From: an uncultured Sphaerochaeta sp.
Lineage (GTDB): Bacteria; Spirochaetota; Spirochaetia; Sphaerochaetales; Sphaerochaetaceae
Assembly (NCBI RefSeq): GCF_963677315.1
Contig: NZ_OY781940.1
Location: forward strand, 360,001-424,000
DNA length: 64,000 bases
Direction: 5' to 3'
How positions within the stretch are numbered: the stretch's first letter is position 1; each line of letters starts with the position of its first letter. Below the pieces are notes generated by a model that did no database searches, was not told the DNA's origin, and worked only from the letters and a program-made list of their open reading frames with translations. Shown here piece after piece: positions 25,578 to 34,632 of this stretch. The position numbers and the translations under genes are program-made.

Positions 25578-26738
25578 ATGAGAATTTTGCTTACAACGGA
25601 CGCTTTTACTCCAACCACAAACGGGGTTGTCACCTCTATCGTCAACCTCAGGCAGGGGCTCACCCAGGCAGGACATGAAGTTCGCATCCTTACCCTTGCC
25701 CATGCACATACATCCTATTACCAAGATGGAGTCTGGTACCTCGGATCGTTGAGCTCTGACCGGCTCTATCCCGGTACCCGTATCCGTGGAACTTTTGCAA
25801 AGAAGATTGTACGGGAAATCATCAGGTGGAGTCCTGATGTAGTGCACTCCCAATGTGAGTTCAGCACCTTTTCCCTTGCCAAGCGTATTGCCTATGCATC
25901 AGGAGCCCCTTTGGTCCATACCTACCATACGCTGTATGAGGACTATACGGACTACTTCTCTCCCAGTGAGCGATTAGGACATATCATGGCTCAACGGTTC
26001 TCAAAGAGAATCCTTTCCAAGGTTGACTATGTCATTGCCCCTACAGCGAAGACAAAACGCTTATTACGCTCCTATGGGGTGGATGGCCCGATTGATGTTG
26101 TCCCAAGCGGAATCGACCTTGCACGCTTTTCTCCGGCCAATAAGGACAAGGAGAGTGAAACATTACGGGCTTCTCTTGGAATACCAAAGGACAATTTCGT
26201 ACTGGTGTATGTAGGTCGTCTGGCTGTAGAGAAGCGGATAGAGGAGCTGATCGCCAACTTCTCTCTGGAGAAACCAAATCGTACGTTGTTGTTGGTTGGA
26301 GATGGACCACAGAGACAAACCCTAGAGCAAATGGTAGCTGCACGTGGATTACAAAAGCATGTGATTTTTGCAGGTATGCAGAAACAAGCCGATATTCCTG
26401 CCTATTATCATTTGGGAAATGTCTTTTGCAGCGCATCAACAAGCGAGGCACAGGGATTGACGTATATAGAAGCCTTGGCCTCTGGTCTCCCTGTGCTCTG
26501 CCGTGCTGACGATTGCCTTACAGAAGTGGTACGTGATGGGGAGAATGGATGGCAATATCGCACGAATGAGGAGTTTCAACACTACCTTGACCTTCTGAGC
26601 AATGACGAACCACTTCGTCTCAGACTCAGCGAACAAGCAATACGTACAAGCAGACCCTTTGACTCGCAGACATTCGCAGCTTCCCTGCTCTCCATCTATG
26701 AGAAACTGATCAAGCAAAGCAGGGTATGCTCAGCCTAG
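25578..26738 (+). CDS. Family 4 glycosyltransferase (probable glycolipid synthase)
   Basis: 386 residues of the GT-B, GT4 type. The N-terminus TTDAFTPTTNGVVTSIVNL and the donor-site motif SEAQGLTYIEALASG (EX7E) match the group that adds glucose or mannose to diacylglycerol or related lipids. VPSGIDLARFSP and VGRLAVEKRIEEL are standard GT4 marks. The start at 25578 follows GAGGAGG; an in-frame ATG 15 codons earlier lies in the palindrome region. A glycolipid role is inferred from closest resemblance. Confidence 0.85.
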   Translation: MRILLTTDAFTPTTNGVVTSIVNLRQGLTQAGHEVRILTLAHAHTSYYQDGVWYLGSLSSDRLYPGTRIRGTFAKKIVREIIRWSPDVVHSQCEFSTFSLAKRIAYASGAPLVHTYHTLYEDYTDYFSPSERLGHIMAQRFSKRILSKVDYVIAPTAKTKRLLRSYGVDGPIDVVPSGIDLARFSPANKDKESETLRASLGIPKDNFVLVYVGRLAVEKRIEELIANFSLEKPNRTLLLVGDGPQRQTLEQMVAARGLQKHVIFAGMQKQADIPAYYHLGNVFCSASTSEAQGLTYIEALASGLPVLCRADDCLTEVVRDGENGWQYRTNEEFQHYLDLLSNDEPLRLRLSEQAIRTSRPFDSQTFAASLLSIYEKLIKQSRVCSA

Positions 26739-27055
26739 CTTGTGATTGCTCTTATACACAGATGACCTTTATCCTACACTGCAGGAAACCCTACTCCTGC
26801 AGGTTTCGAACATCTCAAACACCACTTTCATGAACCGGTTTTCATTGCTAGATCGATATGGAGCTCCTGCCCCACCTTGACGTATATACCCCTAGGGGGT
26901 ATTCTATATATAGACAGGATATCCCAGATGTACAAGGATGCCGAAAATGAATGCATGCTTTTTTGGATGTACTGCCAATGCTAATTGCACAGGCTACCCG
27001 GCAGCAACCACTGTAGAGATGGGATATATCGCAGAACTACCGAGAAGGAGGGAAC
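26739..27055. other. Control region of the second copB
   Basis: 317 bases. The first 130 hold only a small GAAACC/GGTTTC hairpin. The rest carries the promoter-operator (26877-26905) and the short leader ORF that runs into copB (26947-27066). Confidence 0.6.
26877..26905 (+). promoter_or_regulatory. Promoter with CsoR-type operator between -35 and -10
   Basis: TTGACG at 26877-26882 and TATTCT at 26900-26905, 17 bases apart. The spacer is almost wholly the near-palindrome ATACCCC-TAG-GGGGTAT (26886-26902), the C/G-tract form bound by CsoR-family copper or sulfide repressors. A bound repressor would block RNA polymerase, and copper would relieve it. The repressor gene is not in the window. Confidence 0.65.
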
Positions 27056-27066
27056 ATGGATCATAG
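26947..27066 (+). CDS. Cysteine-containing leader peptide ORF overlapping copB
   Basis: 39 codons, ATG at 26947 after AAGGA, stop TAG at 27064. The peptide begins MNACFFGCTANANC, with Cys at 4, 8 and 14, and ends in a basic segment (LPRRREHGS). Its last codons contain the GAAGGAGGG ribosome site of copB and overlap its start by 11 bases, so its translation must affect that of copB. Known copper operons in some bacteria use short Cys-rich upstream peptides in this way. No homologue is known to me; it could be fortuitous. Confidence 0.5.
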   Translation: MNACFFGCTANANCTGYPAATTVEMGYIAELPRRREHGS

Positions 27067-29020
27067 AGAGCATCATAAGATGATGATCAAGGATTTTCGA
27101 AACCGGTTCTATTTCAGCTTGGCACTCACCCTGCCTATCCTTGCCTTGACGCCCTTGGTACAAAACGCCATGGGATTCGAGTGGACCTTTCCTGGTGCAG
27201 ACTATGTAGTTTTTTCTTTGGCCACGATCCTTTATATTATCGGAGGATGGCCCTTTCTTTCGGGGATGGTTGAAGAACTGAAAGAGAAATCCCCTGGGAT
27301 GATGACACTCATTGGTATGGCCATTACCGTCGCCTATGGGTACAGTACCGCAGTTACCTTCGGTCTGTCGGGAACAGCTTTTTATTGGGAGCTGGCGACC
27401 TTGATAGCCATCATGCTGGCAGGCCACTGGATCGAGATGAGCAGTGTGGTTGGGGCTTCCGCTGCTCTTGAAAAATTAGCTCGCCTCATGCCTGCAACAG
27501 CGCACAAGAAGAAAGGTGAAACCATACAGGATATTCCTTCACAACAGATACAGGATGGCGATTTCCTGGTGGTAAAGCCTGGAGAAAAAATACCAGCTGA
27601 TGGACACATAACCGAAGGTGAGAGCTATGTGAATGAGTCGATGATTACCGGTGAATCTCGTCCTGTACATCGCAAAGAGGGAGACGCATTGATCGGAGGG
27701 TCGATCAATGGAGAGGGAAGCCTTACCCTGGAAGTTGAAGGGGTTGGAGAAGATGCTTACCTGTCTAAGATCATCCAGATGGTACAAAATGCACAGGAAG
27801 CAAAATCAAAAACACAGAAACTCAGCGACCGTGCTGCAAAGTACCTGACCATCTCCGCTCTGACTGTTGGCTTTGCCACTTTGGCCGCATGGTTGATTGT
27901 TGGCTTTGACCTGCAATTCGCCATTACACGAATGGCTACTGTCATGATCATCACCTGCCCCCACGCTCTTGGCCTTGCCATCCCCTTGGTTGTGTCGGTA
28001 TCTACTGCAAAGTCAGCACAGAACGGACTGCTTATACAGAACAGGACAGCCTTTGAACAGGCGCGAAAGATCAATGCCATCGTATTCGACAAGACTGGAA
28101 CCCTTACTGAAGGAACCTTTACGGTTACCGAAGTCAGCAGAACCGAAAGTTCCCAGATAGGGAAAGAGGAGTTAGTACAGCTTGCGGCGTCTCTGGAGAC
28201 CTATTCGGAACACCCTATCGGGAAAAGTATTGTAGCATATGCCCAAGAGCAATCGATCGAGCTTATTCCTGTAGAGGATGCGAAGGCGATCAAGGGAAAG
28301 GGTATCAGCGGTACAATCCACGGAAGCACCATCCTGGTAGCCAGTCCATCACATGTCCGTGAGCTCGGTTTTGAAATTCCCCCAAGCAGTGAGGAGAAAG
28401 CTGTTACCCGCGTATTTGTCGTTTCTGATGACGTGCTCATTGGCTCCATCATTCTTAGTGACACGATCCGTGAGCAATCGTATCAAGCCATTTCGTCCTT
28501 GCAGAAGATGGGGATTACATGCTGGATGCTCACAGGGGATAATGAGGCAACAGCGCAAGCTGTTTCTAAAGAACTGGGCATGGATGGCTATTTTGCAGAG
28601 GTATTACCCGACGAAAAGCAAACGAAAATCAAAGAGCTGCAAAATAAGGGCTTGTTCGTAGCAATGACTGGTGATGGGGTCAATGATTCCCCCGCTCTAG
28701 CCCAGGCTGATGTGGGTATTGCAATCGGTTCTGGAACCGATGTGGCGGCTTCTACAGCGGACATCATACTCGTACACTCCAATCCACAGGATATTGTCAC
28801 GCTTATCCAGTTTGGGAAGGCAACATACCGGAAGATGATCCAAAACCTCATATGGGCAACAGCATACAACATCCTGGCTATACCATTGGCTGCAGGTGTG
28901 CTGTACTCTCTTGGATTCGTACTGCAGCCAGAGATAGGTGCAATCTTGATGACACTCTCTACCGTGATTGTTGCTGTCAATGCACGTTTGTTACGCATTT
29001 CAAAAGAACCAGCGAACTAG
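27056..29020 (+). CDS. copB: CopB-type copper-exporting P-type ATPase (paralogue)
   Basis: 654 residues, P1B-3 ATPase with TGES, CPH (Cys301), DKTGT (Asp345), SEHP and GDGVND. From [10 protein letters not shown] onward it matches the ATPase at 175 at roughly four residues in five by eye. Its N-terminus is only MDHREHHK, so the long His repeat is absent. Codon use is less GC-rich and resembles the rest of the window, suggesting this is the resident copy. GAAGGAGGG precedes the ATG. Control is by the CsoR-type operator and perhaps the leader peptide. Confidence 0.93.
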   Translation: MDHREHHKMMIKDFRNRFYFSLALTLPILALTPLVQNAMGFEWTFPGADYVVFSLATILYIIGGWPFLSGMVEELKEKSPGMMTLIGMAITVAYGYSTAVTFGLSGTAFYWELATLIAIMLAGHWIEMSSVVGASAALEKLARLMPATAHKKKGETIQDIPSQQIQDGDFLVVKPGEKIPADGHITEGESYVNESMITGESRPVHRKEGDALIGGSINGEGSLTLEVEGVGEDAYLSKIIQMVQNAQEAKSKTQKLSDRAAKYLTISALTVGFATLAAWLIVGFDLQFAITRMATVMIITCPHALGLAIPLVVSVSTAKSAQNGLLIQNRTAFEQARKINAIVFDKTGTLTEGTFTVTEVSRTESSQIGKEELVQLAASLETYSEHPIGKSIVAYAQEQSIELIPVEDAKAIKGKGISGTIHGSTILVASPSHVRELGFEIPPSSEEKAVTRVFVVSDDVLIGSIILSDTIREQSYQAISSLQKMGITCWMLTGDNEATAQAVSKELGMDGYFAEVLPDEKQTKIKELQNKGLFVAMTGDGVNDSPALAQADVGIAIGSGTDVAASTADIILVHSNPQDIVTLIQFGKATYRKMIQNLIWATAYNILAIPLAAGVLYSLGFVLQPEIGAILMTLSTVIVAVNARLLRISKEPAN

Positions 29021-29090
29021 ATACCTTGATAAGTTAACCAAGTACTGTTTCTATCTGTATACTGGTTGTGAGAGAAGGAGAGTATTTACT

Positions 29091-29453
29091 ATGGCAAAAC
29101 ATCGCATATATTCGATGAGTTTTGGGACCATCTATCCATTGTATATTGCAAAAGCTGAAAAGAAAGGACGCACCAAAGCTGAGGTTGATGAAATCATCAG
29201 TTGGCTGTTTGGATATGATGAGACAACACTACAGGAAGCATTGGACGAAGAAAAAAGCTTTGAAGATTTTATAGAGGAAAGCCCGATGAAAAATCCTCTA
29301 AGAAGTCTTATAACTGGTAAAGTCTGTGGTGTGCAGGTTGATACGATTGAGGACCCATTGATGCGAGAGATACGATACCTGGACAAACTCATCGATGAAT
29401 TGGCCAAAGGCAAACCCATGGAGAAGATTCTTCGGAGTGGTCCTCCTACGTAA
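29091..29453 (+). CDS. DUF2200 family protein
   Basis: 120 residues, soluble, starting [27 protein letters not shown] with [26 protein letters not shown] at the end, the pattern of DUF2200. GAAGGAG precedes the ATG at 29091. Function is unknown. It follows the second copB by 70 bases on the same strand and may be read through from it. Confidence 0.8.
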   Translation: MAKHRIYSMSFGTIYPLYIAKAEKKGRTKAEVDEIISWLFGYDETTLQEALDEEKSFEDFIEESPMKNPLRSLITGKVCGVQVDTIEDPLMREIRYLDKLIDELAKGKPMEKILRSGPPT

Positions 29454-29533
29454 ACACATATACAAATGGACAAACGTATTTTCATTGGTTTCAAAACCAT
29501 GCAATGAAGGAATAACCTTCCGATAAATCCAAC

Positions 29534-29567
29534 TTCTCCCTACTTCAATATTGAGGGGAGTGGAGAA
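29534..29567 (+). other. Long imperfect stem-loop before the UMP-kinase-like gene
   Basis: TTCTCC pairs with GGAGAA outside, and CTTCAAT with ATTGAGG inside, centred at 29550, with small mismatches. It sits 30 bases before the start at 29597 and could be a terminator of the upstream unit or a leader element. No U-tract follows. Confidence 0.4.
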
Positions 29568-29596
29568 ATCTGGTACCATGGCCGGCGGAGGACTCC

Positions 29597-30289
29597 ATGT
29601 ATAATAATTTGGCAGTTATTTCATTGGGCGGATCAATCATTGCACCGGATAAGGTTGACCACGCTTTTCTTAAAGAACTCAACAGTGCTCTCAAATCCTA
29701 TTTGAAAGAAGATAAAAGTAGAAAAATCATCCTGGTCTGTGGAGGCGGTGCCCCGGCCCGTGTCTACCAGAATGCTATGCGAGAGATTAACCCTGATGTG
29801 GATAGTGAAGAACTTGACTGGCTTGGAATCAGGGCCACCCATATCAATGGGCAACTCCTCAAGGCAATGTTCAACGAATTCTGTACCGATAACCTGATCA
29901 CCGACCCAACCGGTCATATCAACTTCCAGGGACAGGTGTTGGTTGCCGCTGGTTGGAAGCCTGGTTTCTCTACTGATAATGATGCAGTCATACTCGCCGA
30001 GAGGTTCGAAGGAAGGCTGATCATCAACCTCAGCAACATTGCCAAGGTGTATACCGATGATCCAAAAAAGAATCCTGAAGCAAAGCCGTTGGATTCCATA
30101 AGTTGGGCAGACTACCGCACTATGGTTGGAGAGAACTGGACTCCCGGAAAGAACTCTCCCTTTGACCCCATTGCAAGCAAGAGAGCTGCAAAAATGCATA
30201 TGGAGGTAGTGTGTGCCGATGGACGAAACATCGAAAACACCATGAATATCCTCTATGGTAGAAAGTATGAGGGAACCATCATCAGCTAG
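29597..30289 (+). CDS. pyrH: Uridylate kinase-like (amino-acid kinase family)
   Basis: 230 residues of the amino-acid kinase fold: phosphate loop ISLGGSII at the N-terminus, ILVCGGGAPARVYQ, a dimer helix region and the C-terminal NIAKVYTDDPKKNPEAKPLDSISW nucleotide-binding segment, which fit UMP kinase of the archaeal-like type. It would phosphorylate UMP to UDP. CGGAGGA precedes the ATG. The last eight bases overlap the convergent radical SAM gene. UMP specificity is inferred. Confidence 0.8.
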   Translation: MYNNLAVISLGGSIIAPDKVDHAFLKELNSALKSYLKEDKSRKIILVCGGGAPARVYQNAMREINPDVDSEELDWLGIRATHINGQLLKAMFNEFCTDNLITDPTGHINFQGQVLVAAGWKPGFSTDNDAVILAERFEGRLIINLSNIAKVYTDDPKKNPEAKPLDSISWADYRTMVGENWTPGKNSPFDPIASKRAAKMHMEVVCADGRNIENTMNILYGRKYEGTIIS

Positions 30290-31253
30290 AGCGTTTCGCT
30301 AGGTTGATAAAATAAGGAAGTGGGGTTGCAAACCCCTCGGGGAACGGATTCTCCTGGGTGAAATCTGGAATCCAGGAGACATTCTCCCCCAATTCCTGCA
30401 CAAATCCATCCTCGATATCCAACTCCTCCAATGTAAGGAGCAGATCATTATATTCCTCTTCACTGATTGCAGGAAACCGTACATCACCCTTGGGAGGTTC
30501 AAACTGCACCATCAACGAGAGGTAGCAAGAATCCTTCAACTCCTGGGAAAAATAACGAAGAACATCTTTGGAGGCATCAAGCGTACCAGGAAATACCAGG
30601 TGCCTAACCAGTACTCCCTTAAGTTTCCCTTCATCATCAACAAAGGTGGTTCTCCTATTTCGTAGAATATACGTCATCACAGAACGGATGATCCTTGCAT
30701 AGAGCGCCAATCCACAGAACTCAGCACTCACATCCTCTCTCAATGTCTTTACGTCGATGAGATACAGATCAATGTAGGGGTCGATCAAAGAGAGTCCTTC
30801 CAGGGACTCAAATCCTGAACTGTTCCACACTACATCCAAGGAAAAACCTTGCGTCTTTGCAAGATCCAATGCTGCAACAATTGATGGTATGAAATGCGTT
30901 CCAGTCACCAGATTCAAATTGGTCGCCCCAAGTTCCTGAAGTTGAAGCATGATATTGGAGAGCTCAGTGGTACTCACTTCAATTCCCACAGCCATGGCAC
31001 CTGACTCACCACTTCCAGAGATCTGATGGTTCTGGCAGTAGGCGCAGTGCAAGGGACAGCCACTGAAAAAGATCATTCCTGATCCATGTTCACCGGTTAC
31101 GGGAGGCTCTTCACCACGATGAAGACCAGAGAAAGCAATACGAACCGTATCAGTCTCACCACACCTTCCAAGCTTGCCTTCCATTCGGTTCACAGCGCAG
31201 TAATTGGGACATAACCTACACGTGCCATAGGCATTCATTCCATGTTCATCCAT
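30282..31253 (-). CDS. Radical SAM protein, PFL-activase-like
   Basis: 323 residues. The N-terminal segment CRLCPNYCAVNRMEGKLGRCG can bind a metal or a second cluster. The radical SAM motif is CPLHCAYCQNH (CxxxCxxC, about residue 66). This arrangement fits the PflX/YgiQ-like activase group, which generate a 5-prime-deoxyadenosyl radical to activate or modify a partner protein. No partner is adjacent. The ribosome site is weak; an alternative ATG lies five codons in. Confidence 0.8.
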   Translation of the reverse strand: MDEHGMNAYGTCRLCPNYCAVNRMEGKLGRCGETDTVRIAFSGLHRGEEPPVTGEHGSGMIFFSGCPLHCAYCQNHQISGSGESGAMAVGIEVSTTELSNIMLQLQELGATNLNLVTGTHFIPSIVAALDLAKTQGFSLDVVWNSSGFESLEGLSLIDPYIDLYLIDVKTLREDVSAEFCGLALYARIIRSVMTYILRNRRTTFVDDEGKLKGVLVRHLVFPGTLDASKDVLRYFSQELKDSCYLSLMVQFEPPKGDVRFPAISEEEYNDLLLTLEELDIEDGFVQELGENVSWIPDFTQENPFPEGFATPLPYFINLAKRSS

Positions 31254-31368
31254 GGCACAAGTCTAGCGAAAATACGCTGTCTTTGCATAGCTCTAAGATT
31301 GATACCTTCTATTATTTAACTCTTTATTATTCTTAGTTCGGTATATTTATACAACATATATTTGATAT

Positions 31369-32709
31369 ATGTTTCGCGAAGAAGAGAGGATGCTTGACCC
31401 TCTGGTACAAATTCATCACTCTACTAGCATGGCATTACGGGATTTCTGGAATCATAAGGAACCATCATCACCCCAAGACGATCGATACATCCTCTCTATA
31501 GACGGAGGCGGGATGCGTGGTCTCATACCTGCTGTGATGCTGGCAAAACTATCATCCTTGCTGGAGTCCATGGGAGACAATCGCCCACTGTACTCTCATT
31601 TTGATTTATTGGCAGGAACTTCTACCGGGGGTCTGTTGGCATTGGCTCTTGGGGCCCCTGTGATGCAAACAAACCTCCAAAGCGATACCAGGTATATAAG
31701 CTACATATATGAAGAACAGCAGCGAACCTTGATGCAGAAATTGATGGGAAAGCCTGGAGACAAAACACTACGGGGAACCCTTCCCTTCGGTGTCGATACC
31801 ACTACGCTTGAATCACTCTATCTGCAGAATGGTCGCCAGATATTTCCCAGAAGCCAGGGTCGGTTTTTCAGCCAGATTTTTACAGATAAGTATGATGTGC
31901 AACCGTTGCAACGACTTTTACAACATATGTTTGGAGACATTCCCCTACGTGAAGCAGTCATTCCCACCATGGTGATGACCTATGATGCAGCACATGGAAG
32001 GCCTTTCATCATGAGCAGCCATGACTCACACGGCTTCCTGTTCTGGGAAGCAGCTCGGGCAACCAGCGCTGCCCCTACATTCTTCAAGCCCGCATATCTC
32101 TACGACAGGGAAGAGAAAACCATGCAGACCTTGATCGATGGAGGTGTCGTTGCAAACAACCCAACCCTCTATGCTTACCAACAAGCAAAGGAGCTTTATC
32201 CGGATGCGAAACGGTTCCATATCCTTTCCCTTTCAACAGCAAGCAGTGATTTCACCTTCACGGTAAGTGGAGCAGGAACAGGTGTCATCGGCTGGATAGA
32301 TCCTGCAAAGGGTGCCCCGATCCAGAAGATCTATGCCACAAGCCAGATGCAAGTGGTTGACCAGATAGCACCAACCATCCCAGACCTTACCTATACGAGG
32401 ATCCATGGCGCTCTGGGTGAAACATACAAGCTTGATGAGACAACAGCAGGGGCTCTTTCCACCATGCACCAGGGAGCCCAGAAAATTTATCAGGAAAACG
32501 AGGAACGGCTTAAAACCTTTGCGCAGCTGCTCTGCCAGAGGAATCATTTTGACCAGATGGAACTGGGGCCAAAGGAAGTCCTTCCGGTAAGCCAACAACC
32601 TACCCAAGCAGAAGCACCAGAGGAAGCAATTCCTGCACTTGATTCCTACCACAACTTTCTCAGGCGATACCAGATTGAAGATATTGAGAATCAGGAGAAT
32701 CCTCAATGA
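31369..32709 (+). CDS. Patatin-like phospholipase
   Basis: 446 residues with the patatin fold: oxyanion loop DGGGMRG (about residue 45), nucleophile in GTSTGG (about residue 84) and catalytic Asp in LIDGGVVANNP (about residue 265). It would hydrolyse acyl esters of phospholipids. No signal peptide. The start is uncertain: the ATG at 31369 has no ribosome site, and one at 31390 is preceded directly by GAGAGG. Overlaps the next gene by four bases, so the two are coupled. Confidence 0.88.
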   Translation: MFREEERMLDPLVQIHHSTSMALRDFWNHKEPSSPQDDRYILSIDGGGMRGLIPAVMLAKLSSLLESMGDNRPLYSHFDLLAGTSTGGLLALALGAPVMQTNLQSDTRYISYIYEEQQRTLMQKLMGKPGDKTLRGTLPFGVDTTTLESLYLQNGRQIFPRSQGRFFSQIFTDKYDVQPLQRLLQHMFGDIPLREAVIPTMVMTYDAAHGRPFIMSSHDSHGFLFWEAARATSAAPTFFKPAYLYDREEKTMQTLIDGGVVANNPTLYAYQQAKELYPDAKRFHILSLSTASSDFTFTVSGAGTGVIGWIDPAKGAPIQKIYATSQMQVVDQIAPTIPDLTYTRIHGALGETYKLDETTAGALSTMHQGAQKIYQENEERLKTFAQLLCQRNHFDQMELGPKEVLPVSQQPTQAEAPEEAIPALDSYHNFLRRYQIEDIENQENPQ

Positions 32710-33116
32710 GCACACATCCAAAACAAGTGGAACTTGAATCAACGATGCGTAGGTTGTGTGATGATCTCGATCACTATCTCGAAGACACCTTCGGTGATGC
32801 GTATCCTCTTCACCCGAACAGACCAGAGAGAGGAAAAGCTTCCAGTGTTGCCTATGATGGACTCTTTTCCACGGGTACACAGTTTACCCTAGGATATGGA
32901 AGCAACCATGGCCGTGGCTATATCCTCTCTGTAGAGATAAGGACCTTGTCGTGGGTGCAAAAGGAAAAAAAAGAGACTATCGAGAAAGCTGCCATGGAAT
33001 ATATAAGGGAAATCCTTCCCATCTATTTTCCCCATCGTGCCATTGAGCTCAAGCGTGACGGAAACGTCTACAAACTGGTGGGTGACTTCTCACTCGGGGA
33101 CTCCAGCAACAGCTGA
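32706..33116 (+). CDS. Small protein coupled to the patatin gene, unknown
   Basis: 136 residues, soluble, no recognised family. It has a charged helical N-terminus, a central beta pattern (TGTQFTLGYGSNHGRGYILSVEIRTLSWV) and a basic C-terminal half (YFPHRAIELKRDGNVYKLVGDFSL). Its ATG overlaps the patatin stop, suggesting a linked role. The 3-prime end overlaps the convergent nucleosidase gene by 49 bases. Confidence 0.75.
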   Translation: MSTHPKQVELESTMRRLCDDLDHYLEDTFGDAYPLHPNRPERGKASSVAYDGLFSTGTQFTLGYGSNHGRGYILSVEIRTLSWVQKEKKETIEKAAMEYIREILPIYFPHRAIELKRDGNVYKLVGDFSLGDSSNS

Positions 33117-33736
33117 AGCGTATTTCTGAGTCCTTTGGTAGCTTCCCTTACAAATGCGGGGAATTGCTTGGGCCTCCTGCCTGCAGCATCATCACTGACC
33201 ACTCTGATCATTGCACAGGAAACGTGTGCAGCATGACACGCAAAAGCGACTGCATATCCCTCCATATCACTGCATCCAAGGTGAAGGACTTCCCTCAGTT
33301 CAGGATGTTCCTCGCGATATGAGCGGACCAGGAAGCGATCAGCTGTTCCCATTACCACAGATTTTACCCCTTCAATTGCTGGGCAATAGAGAGGAAGGAA
33401 AGAGGGAGCATGCGAACCATCGCCCAGGAATGTGGAGCCCCAGTCCAGCCCAAAAGCCCTCAGGTCAAGGTCGTACTGCACAACCTTGGAAGCACAGACA
33501 ATATCCCCGATTGCAAGGTTTTCTTCCAATGCCCCGCAATATCCCACAAGCACCACCACAGCCGGCTTATACGTAGCAATCGCATGGGCAACGGCAATAC
33601 CGCTGGCAATCTTACCAACCCCCACAACCAGCCCAATGACTCGCCTGGATGCAAAAAGCACTGGTTCATTCAACTTTGTTAGGATACCTTCCAATTCATG
33701 TTTGAGTGGAGCAACCAACAAAACATCCACGCTCAT
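33068..33736 (-). CDS. 5-prime-methylthioadenosine/S-adenosylhomocysteine nucleosidase-like
   Basis: 222 residues of the purine phosphorylase/nucleosidase superfamily: VGVGKIASGIAVAHA near residue 38, VLVGYCGALEENLAIGDIV, and the catalytic-site segment CSDMEGYAVAFACH, followed by MIRVVSDDA with the conserved Asp. It would cleave adenine from MTA or SAH, or a related nucleoside. It is shorter than some family members but complete. Start overlaps the stop of the pyridoxal kinase gene. Confidence 0.8.
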   Translation of the reverse strand: MSVDVLLVAPLKHELEGILTKLNEPVLFASRRVIGLVVGVGKIASGIAVAHAIATYKPAVVVLVGYCGALEENLAIGDIVCASKVVQYDLDLRAFGLDWGSTFLGDGSHAPSFLPLYCPAIEGVKSVVMGTADRFLVRSYREEHPELREVLHLGCSDMEGYAVAFACHAAHVSCAMIRVVSDDAAGRRPKQFPAFVREATKGLRNTLQLLLESPSEKSPTSL

Positions 33737-34566
33737 TGCGCCCTCTCCTTGGAAAGGTCGGGCAGGATCAGCGTAGGGCTCACTCCCAGCCTACGCTCTC
33801 TACCAGTCCTTTTGGTCCGCTCTATGGCCAGTGATGTATAGTTCACAGCGCGAGTTACCGATGTTAGGAAGGTCTGCTTACAAAGCAAACTCCCTAACAG
33901 GATACTTGCAAAGAGGTCACCACATCCGGGATATGAAGCATCTACCTTGGTATAACGAACCAGAAAATCCTCATTATCTGCGTGGCAAGCTACTGCACAA
34001 CCATCAGCGAGCGATACACTGGTGATTACAACCAGGGACCCTGTGAGCAAGGAGAGCTTACGAGCCCAGGCAAGCGCTTCCTTCTCTTCAAACTGCTCCT
34101 GGAAAGGGAGATCAAGAAGCAGGGCCGCCTCGGTGATATTCGGTGTGATGATATCTGCAACATGCACCAGGGATCGCATCGCTTCCACATGGCCTTTCGT
34201 GATTGGACCATAGAGAGATGCATCATCGCCCAATACGGGGTCCACCAATACCAGGGGAGAACCCATCCTCCGTTGCTGTTCGATGAAACACTTAATGAGC
34301 TGTACTTGATGCTCGCTACCCAGGAACCCTGAATAGATTGCATCATAGTGGATGGAGAGTTCTTCCCAAGCATCAAGAATGCCTTCAAGCTCAGAGGTGG
34401 TGTCGCGGAAATAATACGTATCGAACCCATCCGTTTGAGTCGAGAGCAAGGCAGTGGGAAGCGGGCATGTCTCGATTCCCATTGTCTCAAGAACTGGGAG
34501 GACAACAGTCAGCGAGCTCTTTGCATAGCAGCTCAGGTCATGGATTGCGGCACAAATTGGTTGCAT
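33733..34566 (-). CDS. pdxY: Pyridoxamine/pyridoxal kinase
   Basis: 277 residues of the ribokinase superfamily. Marks: IHDLSCYAKSSLTVVLPVLETMG at the N-terminus (pyridoxal kinase type), VLVDPVLGDDASLYGP, ITPNITEAALLLD, and the anion hole/catalytic Asp in YPGCGDLFAS. It phosphorylates vitamin B6 vitamers to PLP, which is used by GlyA, Kbl and GcvP in this window. It overlaps the nucleosidase gene by four bases (a two-gene operon). The ribosome site is weak. Confidence 0.88.
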   Translation of the reverse strand: MQPICAAIHDLSCYAKSSLTVVLPVLETMGIETCPLPTALLSTQTDGFDTYYFRDTTSELEGILDAWEELSIHYDAIYSGFLGSEHQVQLIKCFIEQQRRMGSPLVLVDPVLGDDASLYGPITKGHVEAMRSLVHVADIITPNITEAALLLDLPFQEQFEEKEALAWARKLSLLTGSLVVITSVSLADGCAVACHADNEDFLVRYTKVDASYPGCGDLFASILLGSLLCKQTFLTSVTRAVNYTSLAIERTKRTGRERRLGVSPTLILPDLSKERAQ

Positions 34567-34632
34567 GATTTCACACTATCGTACATCTGCAAAACAGGCA
34601 ATATATGGTATACTCCAAAAATCGGAGGTCAT

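Noticed and set aside
31369..33116. Patatin-based phage defence operon (CBASS-like)
   Set aside because: No nucleotidyltransferase or sensor gene adjoins it; the neighbours are metabolic.
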